A stretch of DNA of 8,840 nt from an uncultured Ruminococcus sp. GTDB lineage: Bacteria > Bacillota > Clostridia > Oscillospirales > Acutalibacteraceae. The notes under the pieces are model-generated. The model was not told the DNA's origin, searched no databases, and worked only from the letters and a program-made list of their open reading frames with translations. Location of the stretch: assembly GCA_902766585.1 (NCBI GenBank), contig CACXDV010000002.1, positions 1 through 8,840 of the forward strand, in the 5' to 3' direction. Shown piece by piece: positions 1 through 5,928 of this stretch (positions within the stretch are counted from its first letter, which is position 1; the number at the start of each line of letters is the position of its first letter). The translations under genes were made by a program, and so were the position numbers.

Positions 1-119
1 ACGATGGCGGATATGATGACGGCGGAAATGATGACGGCGGATATGATGACGGCGGAAACGATGACGGCGGAAATGTCGACGGCGGATATGATGACGGCGG
101 AAATGATGACGGCGGATAT
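1..119 (+). repeat. 15-bp tandem repeat (about 8 units)
   Basis: A 15-base unit of the form GATGACGGCGGA followed by TAT or AAT/AAC is repeated about eight times without gaps. Fifteen bases keeps the reading frame, so unit gain or loss would only lengthen or shorten the encoded tail by five residues. The variable codon alternates Tyr/Asn in the order Y, N, Y, N, N, Y, N, Y, giving a 30-base higher-order period interrupted once at the unit with the GTC (Val) change. The repeat array reaches the left edge and may be longer. Confidence 0.9.
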
Positions 120-131
120 GACTATACATAA
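3..131 (+). CDS. 3' end of an unidentified gene; acidic DDGG(Y/N) repeat tail (5' partial)
   Basis: Only the last 42 residues are in the window. In this frame the bases read as a tandem DDGGY / DDGGN pentapeptide, with one VDGG variant near base 75, ending in DYT and TAA at 129-131. The tail is strongly acidic, glycine-rich and surely disordered. The frame one base earlier on the register (starting at base 1) is also open, reading as Met/Thr/Ala-rich repeats to a TAG at 145-147. I prefer the DDGG frame because its composition suits a low-complexity tail and its codons (GAT, GAC, GGC, GGA) match neighbouring genes. No terminator follows, so transcription may run into ftsZ. In many Firmicutes the gene before ftsZ is ftsQ/divIB, whose extracytoplasmic C-terminus can be disordered. 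That identity is a guess from position only; no domain is visible. Confidence 0.6.
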   Translation, partial: DGGYDDGGNDDGGYDDGGNDDGGNVDGGYDDGGNDDGGYDYT

Positions 132-214
132 ACTAATAATAAAATAGTAGTTTTGCATAAAAAAAATAGAAATAATCGTTAAACATGAATTAAAATAATA
201 AATATGGTTAAAAA

Positions 215-243
215 TTGCCCTGAGATATTGAAATTGAGGGCGA
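215..243. repeat. Inverted repeat in the ftsZ upstream region
   Basis: TTGCCCT (215-221) can pair with AGGGCGAA (237-243, one G-U), leaving a loop of about 15 bases. No T-run follows on the plus strand. On the minus strand a short T-run follows, but no minus-strand gene ends here. It could be an operator or a weak RNA hairpin; the long loop argues for chance. Apart from this and the TATAAT at 269 I see nothing in the AT-rich stretch 132-335. Confidence 0.3.
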
Positions 244-268
244 AAAGTGGTAAATTAATAAATAGTTG

Positions 269-274
269 TATAAT
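269..274 (+). promoter_or_regulatory. Possible -10 box upstream of ftsZ
   Basis: A perfect TATAAT lies 61 bases before the ftsZ start codon. The hexamer 16-18 bases upstream does not resemble TTGACA, and the extended -10 TG is one base out of register. A promoter is therefore possible but unproven; read-through from the upstream gene is the alternative. Confidence 0.35.
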
Positions 275-321
275 TAACTAAAGAAATTCTGTAATGCCCG
301 AGGGTTTTACGGATGTAATTG

Positions 322-328
322 AAGGGAG
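322..328 (+). promoter_or_regulatory. Ribosome binding site that fixes the ftsZ start at 336
   Basis: AAGGGAG ends seven bases before the ATG at 336. The in-frame ATG 42 bases earlier, at 294, has no purine-rich site at a suitable distance and would add a 14-residue extension (MPEGFTDVIEGSII) not typical of FtsZ. The ATG at 336 is therefore chosen. Confidence 0.85.
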
Positions 329-335
329 TATTATA

Positions 336-1679
336 ATGCCTTACGAATATGAAAGCAATGAAATTGACGGAATCGTAAACATTAAAGTTGTAGGTGTCGG
401 CGGCGGCGGCGGAAACGCTATCGACAGAATGGTGGACTATGTTTCCGGAGTAGAATTTATTTCTGTCAATACCGACCAGCAGGCACTTAATCGCTCAAAA
501 GCAACAATGAAGATGCAGATCGGTGAGAAGATCACTCATGGTAAGGGTGCAGGCTCCAAGCCGGAGGTAGGCGAGAAGGCTGCCGAGGAGAGCAAGGAGC
601 AGATCGCCGAGGTGCTTAAGGGAACAGATATGGTATTTATTACTGCCGGTATGGGCGGCGGAACAGGTACCGGTGCAGCTCCTATCGTTGCCGAGGTAGC
701 AAAGGAAATGGGTATCCTCACAGTAGGTATTGTTACAACTCCCTTCCTTTTTGAAGGCAGGCGCAGAATGGATCAGGCTGAAAACGGTATTTCCAGACTT
801 AAGCAGCATGTAGATTCACTTATTGTTATTCCTAATGAAAGACTTAAGCATATCAGCGAGGAGAAGATCACTCTCCAGAATGCATTCCTTGCTGCTGATG
901 ATGTACTCCGTCAGGGCGTACAGAGCATTACTGATCTTATCGTTATCCCCGGTATAGTAAATCTTGACTTTGCAGATGTTACATCAGTAATGAGAGATGC
1001 AGGCTATGCTCTTATGGGTATTGGCATTGCATCCGGTAAGGATAAGGCAAAGATCGCTGCTCAGAATGCTATTTCCAGCCCGCTTCTCGGAACATCAATT
1101 CAGGGTGCAAAGGGCGTTATCGTTAATATCAAGGCTTCTCCCGATATCGGACTTGATGAGATCCAGGAGGCTTCCACAATGATCTCAGAGCAGGCTGATG
1201 AAAATGCACTTATTATCTGGGGTGCTGCTCTTGATGAGGAGATGGAGGATACTATCAGCGTTATCGTTATCGCTACAGGTTTCCCCACAACTGATTCATA
1301 TGCTCCGGTTCCCGGCAAGAAGGAGGATAAGAAGCCTGTTTCACCCTTTCAGTACGGCAATTCCGCTGTAAGAAATGATCCTAATCGTTTCGGAGCTGTT
1401 ACAAGACCGCAGGATAAGCCTCAGCAGACAAATCTCAATAAGCCTCAGCAGCCCGCATATAATCCCTTTGCTGCTCAGACACAGCCGGCTCCTCAGCCCG
1501 CTGCGCCTGTATATCCCAATGCAAACACTGCTTATCCTAATGCAAATACTACATATCCTAATGCGAATACATCAGTTCCTGCTCAGCAGACAAGACCTGC
1601 TGCACAGCCCAAACCTTCAAGCAGCGGTGACAGTGATGAGTCATATATGGATATTATCTCACTTTTTAATAACAAATAA
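336..1679 (+). CDS. ftsZ: Cell division protein FtsZ (tubulin-like GTPase)
   Basis: FtsZ polymerises with GTP into the cytoplasmic Z-ring that recruits the division machinery. The 447-residue product starts MPYEYESNEIDGIVNIKVVG. It shows the N-terminal glycine loop VGVGGGGGNAIDRM (about 19-32), NTDQQAL (45-51), the tubulin signature GGGTGTG (107-113) and the T7 catalytic loop NLDFAD with N209, D211 and D214. The polymerising core ends near residue 318 (IATGFP). A disordered linker of about 115 residues rich in Pro, Gln, Asn and Ala follows, including three YPNANT units (393-413). The C-terminal peptide ends SYMDIISLFNNK. It keeps the acidic-hydrophobic pattern but lacks the proline and the terminal Arg-rich stretch of the usual D/E-I-P-x-F-L-R motif that binds FtsA/SepF-type partners. 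The start is set by the ribosome binding site at 322. It is followed directly by its own terminator and is not in an operon with pyrB. Identity is certain; the effect of the altered tail is unknown. Confidence 0.98.
   Translation: MPYEYESNEIDGIVNIKVVGVGGGGGNAIDRMVDYVSGVEFISVNTDQQALNRSKATMKMQIGEKITHGKGAGSKPEVGEKAAEESKEQIAEVLKGTDMVFITAGMGGGTGTGAAPIVAEVAKEMGILTVGIVTTPFLFEGRRRMDQAENGISRLKQHVDSLIVIPNERLKHISEEKITLQNAFLAADDVLRQGVQSITDLIVIPGIVNLDFADVTSVMRDAGYALMGIGIASGKDKAKIAAQNAISSPLLGTSIQGAKGVIVNIKASPDIGLDEIQEASTMISEQADENALIIWGAALDEEMEDTISVIVIATGFPTTDSYAPVPGKKEDKKPVSPFQYGNSAVRNDPNRFGAVTRPQDKPQQTNLNKPQQPAYNPFAAQTQPAPQPAAPVYPNANTAYPNANTTYPNANTSVPAQQTRPAAQPKPSSSGDSDESYMDIISLFNNK
1512..1574 (+). repeat. 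Three 21-bp tandem repeats in the ftsZ linker
   Basis: Three adjacent in-frame 21-base units encode YPNANT plus one variable residue (A, T, S). The units differ at synonymous positions (CCC/CCT, AAC/AAT, GCA/GCG, ACT/ACA), so the duplication is not recent or the peptide is under some constraint. They sit in the disordered linker between the GTPase core and the C-terminal peptide. Confidence 0.9.
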
Positions 1680-1686
1680 TTCAATG

Positions 1687-1716
1687 AGCCTGTCGGTTTA
1701 TCGGCAGGCTTTATTT
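1687..1716 (+). terminator. Intrinsic terminator of ftsZ
   Basis: AGCCTGTCG (1687-1695) pairs with CGGCAGGCT (1702-1710) over nine pairs with one G-U, around a six-base loop, and is followed by a T-rich tract with one A (TTATTT). It begins eight bases after the ftsZ stop. Confidence 0.9.
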
Positions 1717-1759
1717 GCAGAAAAAAACAAGAGTTTTTAAATAAAAAAGGGGAAAAGCT

Positions 1760-2836
1760 ATGAAAACAAAGAATGTTGTAGATCTCACAGACCTTTCTCA
1801 TGATGAGCTTATGGATGTAATAAAGCTTGCCAATGAGATCAAGTCAAGGCCGGAGGATTACAGTGATGCTTGTAAGGGCAAAATACTTGCAACGCTTTTC
1901 TATGAGCCTTCTACTCGTACACAGATGTCATTCCAGACTGCAATGCTTCGACTCGGCGGAACGATAATCGGCTTTGACAATCCTCAGAATTCCTCTGTTG
2001 CTAAGGGAGAGAGCCTTAAGGATACGGTTACCGTTATCGGCGGATATGCTGATATTATTGCAATACGGCATCCTTGTGAGGGAACAGCCGCGGCTGCCGC
2101 CATGTATTCTCCCGTACCGATAATAAACGGAGGTGACGGCGGACATCTTCATCCGACTCAGACGCTTACTGATTTAGTTACCCTTTACAATGAAATGGGC
2201 AGGCTTGACAACCTTGTTATAGGACTTTGCGGAGATCTGAAAAACGGCAGAACAGTTCATTCCCTGATAAAAACAATGGTTACCTTCAAGGGCAACAGGT
2301 TTATTCTGATATCTACCCCTGAGCTTTCCGTACCCCAGTATATAAAGGATATTATCAATGCCTCAGAATGTAATTATGAAGAGGTGACAAGTCTTTCAGA
2401 AGCCATGCCTGAGCTTGATGTGCTTTACATGACAAGGATACAGAGGGAAAGATTTTCGAGTGAGGAGGAATACAAAAAACAGGACGGCGTATTTGTACTG
2501 GATAAGCAGAAGCTGAAAACTGCCAAGAAGTCTATGAGAATACTCCACCCGCTTCCGAGGGTAGACGAGATAGATGTTGAGGTTGACTATGATGAAAGGG
2601 CAAAGTATTTTATTCAGACCGTATACGGAATGTACGGAAGAATGGCACTGATGCTTTCTATGCTTAAAGGCTCAAAGAGGGAGTTTTCACCGAGAGTTAT
2701 GCCTACTCACCCCTTTAACAGATGTACGAATCCGCGCTGTATCACTCAGACGGAAAAATATCTCCCTCCGATATTCAAGGAGGCAGGAGGAGATATGCTG
2801 CTTTGCAAATACTGTGACGGCCGTACTCTTATCTGA
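1760..2836 (+). CDS. pyrB: Aspartate carbamoyltransferase catalytic chain with C-terminal PyrI-like zinc module
   Basis: It condenses carbamoyl phosphate with aspartate to carbamoyl aspartate, the committed step of cytoplasmic pyrimidine synthesis. The first ~303 of 358 residues are a full catalytic chain: carbamoyl-phosphate loop FYEPSTRT (47-54), the mobile loop SSVAKGES with K82, RHP (103-105), HPTQ (131-134), GDLKNGRTVHSL (158-169), MTRIQ (224-228) and HPLPRVDEI (263-271). The wording is closest to the E. coli type, though the 78-85 loop is one residue shorter. A short basic linker (304-321) then leads to C322-x4-C327-x21-C349-x2-C352. This matches the zinc domain that in E. coli belongs to the separate regulatory chain PyrI (C-x4-C, C-x2-C). 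The nucleotide-binding allosteric domain of PyrI is absent, and no pyrI follows. A GGGG-containing ribosome site (1749-1753) precedes the ATG. Only a poor promoter (TTGCAG-17-TAAATA, 1715-1743) and no attenuator fit in the short gap after the ftsZ terminator. Function is firm; the role of the zinc module is inferred. Confidence 0.96.
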   Translation: MKTKNVVDLTDLSHDELMDVIKLANEIKSRPEDYSDACKGKILATLFYEPSTRTQMSFQTAMLRLGGTIIGFDNPQNSSVAKGESLKDTVTVIGGYADIIAIRHPCEGTAAAAAMYSPVPIINGGDGGHLHPTQTLTDLVTLYNEMGRLDNLVIGLCGDLKNGRTVHSLIKTMVTFKGNRFILISTPELSVPQYIKDIINASECNYEEVTSLSEAMPELDVLYMTRIQRERFSSEEEYKKQDGVFVLDKQKLKTAKKSMRILHPLPRVDEIDVEVDYDERAKYFIQTVYGMYGRMALMLSMLKGSKREFSPRVMPTHPFNRCTNPRCITQTEKYLPPIFKEAGGDMLLCKYCDGRTLI

Positions 2837-2850
2837 AATAAATATACATA

Positions 2851-2891
2851 AAAAACCGACTGCTGTAAAATAATACAACAGTCGGCTTTTT
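2851..2891. terminator. Bidirectional terminator between pyrB and the convergent small gene
   Basis: CCGACTGCTGT (2856-2866) pairs with ACAACAGTCGG (2875-2885) with a single C-A mismatch, around an eight-base loop. A T-run follows on the plus strand (2887-2891), and an A-run precedes it (2850-2855), which is a T-run for the minus strand. It lies between two convergent genes and can serve both. Confidence 0.88.
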
Positions 2892-2899
2892 AATCAGGA

Positions 2900-3103
2900 T
2901 CATTTAGTTCCGAATTTGTTTCCGGCAAATTTGGCAGCCTCATCAACAACGGTATTAACAGTATCCTTAACACATTTTTCATCCACCTTGTCGCCTGCAG
3001 CCTTTGTTACGGCATTGCTGACAGTGGATTTTACAGTATTTTTGACATTTTCATCCTTAGCGGCATTGCCGACAGTGGATTTAACATCGTCAAGAATTCC
3101 CAT
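2900..3103 (-). CDS. Small amphipathic protein of unknown function (67 residues)
   Basis: I do not recognise this protein. It begins MGILDDVKSTVGNAAKDE and is built almost wholly of Lys, Asp, Val, Thr, Ala and Asn, with no membrane segment and a single Cys (residue 44). The KSTV(G/S)NA motif recurs at residues 8-14 and 25-31, and related VK(N/D)TV units occur further along, so it looks like repeated amphipathic helix. A 23-base stretch is also duplicated at DNA level (3010-3032 and 3061-3083, one mismatch). The opening MGILDD and the GDKVDEK segment recall small Lys/Asp-rich proteins such as the MT0933 'antitoxin' family and LEA-like stress proteins, but this is resemblance of composition only. 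Reality of the gene is well supported: AAGGAGA seven bases before the ATG, an exact consensus promoter, and a terminator after the stop. It stands alone and convergent to pyrB, so no partner is suggested. Confidence 0.88.
   Translation of the reverse strand: MGILDDVKSTVGNAAKDENVKNTVKSTVSNAVTKAAGDKVDEKCVKDTVNTVVDEAAKFAGNKFGTK
3010..3083 (-). repeat. Duplicated 23-bp segment within the small gene
   Basis: CGGCATTGC-Y-GACAGTGGATTT occurs at 3010-3032 and 3061-3083 with one difference, 51 bases apart. It encodes the two KSTV(G/S)NA units, so the protein has an internal 17-residue duplication still visible in DNA. Confidence 0.75.
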
Positions 3104-3135
3104 GCTGACATCTCCTTTTCTGAAAATATAAATTT

Positions 3136-3164
3136 ATTATATACTTCCTATCAAAATATGTCAA
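3136..3164 (-). promoter_or_regulatory. Exact consensus sigma-A promoter of the small gene
   Basis: On the minus strand TTGACA (3164-3159) is followed by a 17-base spacer and TATAAT (3141-3136), a six-out-of-six match at both boxes. Transcription would start near 3129-3128, giving a leader of about 25 bases that contains the AAGGAGA ribosome site (3117-3111). Confidence 0.92.
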
Positions 3165-3250
3165 CGAAATCACATGATTTTTAAATATTTCAGTGTGTGT
3201 TAAAAAAATGACTTAATATTGGGGCATACTGACAGTTTTTTAAAAAATGA

Positions 3251-3279
3251 TTGACATTTTTAGCTGAAAATTATATAAT
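3251..3279 (+). promoter_or_regulatory. Exact consensus sigma-A promoter of secDF
   Basis: TTGACA (3251-3256), a 17-base spacer and TATAAT (3274-3279) match the vegetative consensus completely. Transcription would start near 3286, giving a leader of about 93 bases to the secD ATG. It faces away from the small-gene promoter; 86 AT-rich bases separate the two -35 boxes, in which I see no clear operator. Confidence 0.92.
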
Positions 3280-3379
3280 TATCATTGATGTGTTTTGTCA
3301 AAAGCTGCTTTTATCCTGCTGTCAGTTGGATATATGAGGCTGTTTTGGCAGAATAATGAATTAAAATGGAGGATCCCAA

Positions 3380-4741
3380 ATGAAACGAATAGGCAAATGG
3401 GTGTTCTTCGTCGTATTTATCCTGATACTTGCATTTACATATACCTCAGTGTTTGGTATATACAGCGAGTATGGAGATTATACTATCACCTATATCAAGG
3501 GTATTCAGGATATACGATGGGGCATCGACATTAAGGGCGGCGTAGAAGCAGTCTTCGCACCCGAGGACGGTGTTGACGCATCGGATGATCAGATGAACGC
3601 GGTAAAATCAATTATCGACCTTCGTCTTGTAAATCAGAACGTCACAGACTATGAGCTGTATCCCGATTTTACAAATGACAGGATCACAGTACGCTTCCCA
3701 TGGAAATCAGATGAAGAAAATTATGATCCCGGTGAGGCTATCAAAGAGCTTGCATCAACTGCAAAGATGGTATTCCGCGGCGGTTCGACTCAGGACGGCG
3801 AGGAGCTTCTTACAGGCAGTGATGTAACAAGAGCTTATGTAAGCACTATCACCGATTCCAAGGGTGAGCATCCTATAGTTGTAAACCTTGAGTTTACCGA
3901 AGACGGTAAGACAAAGTTTAAGGATGCTACAACTAAATATCTTAATCAGACGATCAGTATATGGATGGATGATACCTGTATATCAGCCCCCTCAGTAAAC
4001 AGCGTTATCAGCGACGGTAACTGCTATATCGAGGGCGGCAGCAACGGCGGTTTTTCAGCAGAGGAGGCTACCTCTCTTGCAAATAAGATCAATGCCGGTG
4101 CGCTTCCCTTCAACCTGAAGATAGAAAGCTACGGTACGATCAGTCCTTCACTCGGAACCTATGCACTGCAGGCTATGGGTATTGCTTCTGTTGCTGCACT
4201 GTGCTTTATTTTCCTGTTTATGCTGATAATGTACAGAGTACCCGGTTTTGTAGCATTTATTGCTCTTCTCGGTCAGCTTTCCATATCGATCATGGCTGTT
4301 TCGGGTTATTTCACATTTATACCGAGCTTTACAATGACAATTCCCGGTATAGCCGGTATGATACTCTCTATCGGTATGGGCGTTGACGCTAATATCATAA
4401 CGGCTGAAAGAATCAAGGATGAGCTCTGGACAGGAAAGACGCTTGACGGCTGTATCGCAAACGGTACAAAGAGCTCTCTGTCAGCTATCATTGACGGTAA
4501 TATCACGATCATCATAGTTGCAGTTATCCTTATTCTTGTATTCGGTCCCGCAAATATCTTCTCAGCTATTTTCGGTGTATCTACCACAGGCTTGATTTAC
4601 GCATTCGGCTATACACTCCTTGTAGGTGTAATTGCCAACTTCATCATGGGCGTATTTGCATCCAGACTGATGCTCCGCTCGATCTCAGGTCTCAAGTTCC
4701 TGAGAAATAAAGGCTTGTACGGAGGTAAGAAGAAATCATGA
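3380..4741 (+). CDS. secD: Protein translocase subunit SecD
   Basis: SecD pairs with SecF in the cytoplasmic membrane and uses the proton or sodium gradient to pull exported proteins through SecYEG. The 453 residues show the RND-type SecD layout: TM1 (about 6-27), the RWGIDIKGG motif (46-54), a large extracytoplasmic region to about 262 that includes the conserved GALPFNLKI entry (240-248), and five further membrane helices (about 264-286, 288-311, 318-340, 368-389, 402-428). The transmembrane-4 motif GMGVDANII (332-340) holds D336, which corresponds by motif to the ion-pathway aspartate of Thermus SecDF. It is followed by TAERIKDEL. GGAGGA six bases upstream fixes the start. Its stop overlaps the secF start by ATGA, so the two are translationally coupled. 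No yajC precedes it; the operon starts at its own consensus promoter. Size is usual for split clostridial SecD, shorter than the E. coli protein. Confidence 0.97.
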   Translation: MKRIGKWVFFVVFILILAFTYTSVFGIYSEYGDYTITYIKGIQDIRWGIDIKGGVEAVFAPEDGVDASDDQMNAVKSIIDLRLVNQNVTDYELYPDFTNDRITVRFPWKSDEENYDPGEAIKELASTAKMVFRGGSTQDGEELLTGSDVTRAYVSTITDSKGEHPIVVNLEFTEDGKTKFKDATTKYLNQTISIWMDDTCISAPSVNSVISDGNCYIEGGSNGGFSAEEATSLANKINAGALPFNLKIESYGTISPSLGTYALQAMGIASVAALCFIFLFMLIMYRVPGFVAFIALLGQLSISIMAVSGYFTFIPSFTMTIPGIAGMILSIGMGVDANIITAERIKDELWTGKTLDGCIANGTKSSLSAIIDGNITIIIVAVILILVFGPANIFSAIFGVSTTGLIYAFGYTLLVGVIANFIMGVFASRLMLRSISGLKFLRNKGLYGGKKKS

Positions 4742-5751
4742 GACAGAAATTCCATATAGATTTTATTAAAAAATCAAAGATCTTCTTTTGTATCTCACTC
4801 GGTATAATGCTGATATGTCTTATCCTTAACATCTTTCTTATCCATACAAGAGTTGATATCCAGTTTACAGGCGGTACTATCGTAAAGTACAGCTACAGCG
4901 GTGACCTTACAGAAAAGCAGATCACCGATGTTGCACAGGAAGCAACAAAGGATACTATTTCCTTTACATTTGCCGAAAACCTTGCTTCTTCTGATGCCAA
5001 CAGCCATATGGTATCCCTTGAGTTTACCAATTCAAAGGCTCTCACAGTTGACGAGCAGAATGAAGTAACAGATGCGCTCACAAAGGCATTCCCTGATAAT
5101 AATTTTATCGTTGAGGAATCCTCATCAGTTGACGCATCAAAGGGCGCAAACTTCTTCTTCAAATGCCTTGCCGCTGTAATTCTTGCAGCAGTGCTCATTA
5201 TCACATATGTAGCAATTCGTTTCAAGAAGATAGGCGGTATGTCAGCAGGCGTTATGGCAGTCGTTGCTCTTGTACATGACCTTATCATAGTATACTTTGT
5301 ATTTGCTATGTTCAATATGGCTCTTGATGATAACTTCATAGCAGTTGTTCTTATGATACTCGGTTATTCAGTAAATGATACTATCGTTATTTATGACCGT
5401 ATCCGTGAGAACCGCAGAAAGATGGGACCAAAGGCTACAACAGCAGAGGTTTCAAATGCAAGTATGAACCAGTGTCTTACAAGAACAATATGCACGACCA
5501 TTACAACAATGGCTGCTATCGGTTCGGTTCTTGTAGTATCGCTTATCTACAATATTGATTCTATCATCAGCTTTGCGCTTCCGATGATGATCGGTCTGAT
5601 CTCAGGCTGCTATTCATCTATCTGTATTGCAGTTCCCCTTTGGGTTATGTGGAAGAACCACAGCGATAAGAAAAACTCCGAAAAAAATTCAAAAAAGAAA
5701 AAGAGCAGCAAAACCGAAAAAAAGTCCGGTGTGGAGCTTGCTAAAGAATGA
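4738..5751 (+). CDS. secF: Protein translocase subunit SecF
   Basis: This is the partner of SecD in the SecDF membrane complex that aids late stages of Sec-dependent export. The 337-residue product has TM1 (about 14-35), the SecF motif DIQFTGGT (40-47), an extracytoplasmic P4-like domain to about 138, and five helices (about 139-162, 168-193, 198-219, 251-272, 275-303). The diagnostic segments ALVHDL (177-182), SVNDTIVIYDRIREN (211-225) and LTRTICTTITT (247-257) are present. D214 and R249 match by motif the charged ion-pathway residues of Thermus SecDF. The last 30 residues are a Lys/Ser-rich cytoplasmic tail. The start overlaps the secD stop (ATGA at 4738-4741), with GGAGGT at 4721-4726, a rather long 11-base spacing that fits coupled translation. 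A terminator follows within ten bases, so the operon is just secDF. Confidence 0.97.
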   Translation: MRQKFHIDFIKKSKIFFCISLGIMLICLILNIFLIHTRVDIQFTGGTIVKYSYSGDLTEKQITDVAQEATKDTISFTFAENLASSDANSHMVSLEFTNSKALTVDEQNEVTDALTKAFPDNNFIVEESSSVDASKGANFFFKCLAAVILAAVLIITYVAIRFKKIGGMSAGVMAVVALVHDLIIVYFVFAMFNMALDDNFIAVVLMILGYSVNDTIVIYDRIRENRRKMGPKATTAEVSNASMNQCLTRTICTTITTMAAIGSVLVVSLIYNIDSIISFALPMMIGLISGCYSSICIAVPLWVMWKNHSDKKNSEKNSKKKKSSKTEKKSGVELAKE

Positions 5752-5757
5752 TTTTAT

Positions 5758-5797
5758 GAACTGTCGTATTGAAATAATGCGGCAGTTCTTCTTTTTT
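5758..5797 (+). terminator. Intrinsic terminator of secDF
   Basis: GAACTGTCGTATT (5758-5770) pairs with AATGCGGCAGTTC (5776-5788) over 13 pairs, two of them G-U, around a five-base loop. It is followed by a T-rich tract ending in six T (5789-5797). Confidence 0.93.
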
Positions 5798-5848
5798 ATA
5801 CTAATTTAGTCAAATTTGATAAAAAGTATAGAAATCTGCAATGATATG

Positions 5849-5857
5849 TGTTATAAT
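5849..5857 (+). promoter_or_regulatory. Extended -10 promoter of ppa
   Basis: TGTTATAAT is an exact extended -10 element (TGnTATAAT). No good -35 lies 16-18 bases upstream (TAGAAA region), as is usual for extended -10 promoters. Transcription would start near 5864, about 65 bases before the ppa ATG. Confidence 0.65.
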
Positions 5858-5928
5858 TATCGAGTAATAATAAGCAGGGCGGAAATATCTGTCGGCTTAT
5901 AAAAAATACGTCAAAGGAGACGACAAAT

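Noticed and set aside
1..119. The tandem array as a CRISPR or an origin iteron cluster
   Set aside because: There are no spacers, the period is 15 bases with codon-like variation, and it lies in an open frame ending in a normal stop.
3..131. DDGGN repeats as RTX calcium-binding repeats or a dockerin
   Set aside because: The unit is five residues, without the GGxGxDxU nonapeptide of RTX or the DxNxDGxxxxxD loop of dockerins.
215..243. Inverted repeat before ftsZ as an intrinsic terminator of the upstream gene
   Set aside because: It has a 15-base loop, a weak stem and no T-run on the plus strand.
294..335. ATG at 294 as the ftsZ start, adding 14 residues
   Set aside because: No ribosome binding site at the right distance, while AAGGGAG stands seven bases before the ATG at 336, and the extension is not FtsZ-like.
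3295..3534. A 79-codon TTG-initiated frame running through the secD leader and into secD
   Set aside because: No Shine-Dalgarno site, and it overlaps secD out of frame by about 150 bases; the secD frame has clear family motifs.
4893..5339. 148-codon minus-strand frame opposite secF
   Set aside because: It is antisense to strongly conserved secF motifs, with no ribosome site or family resemblance.
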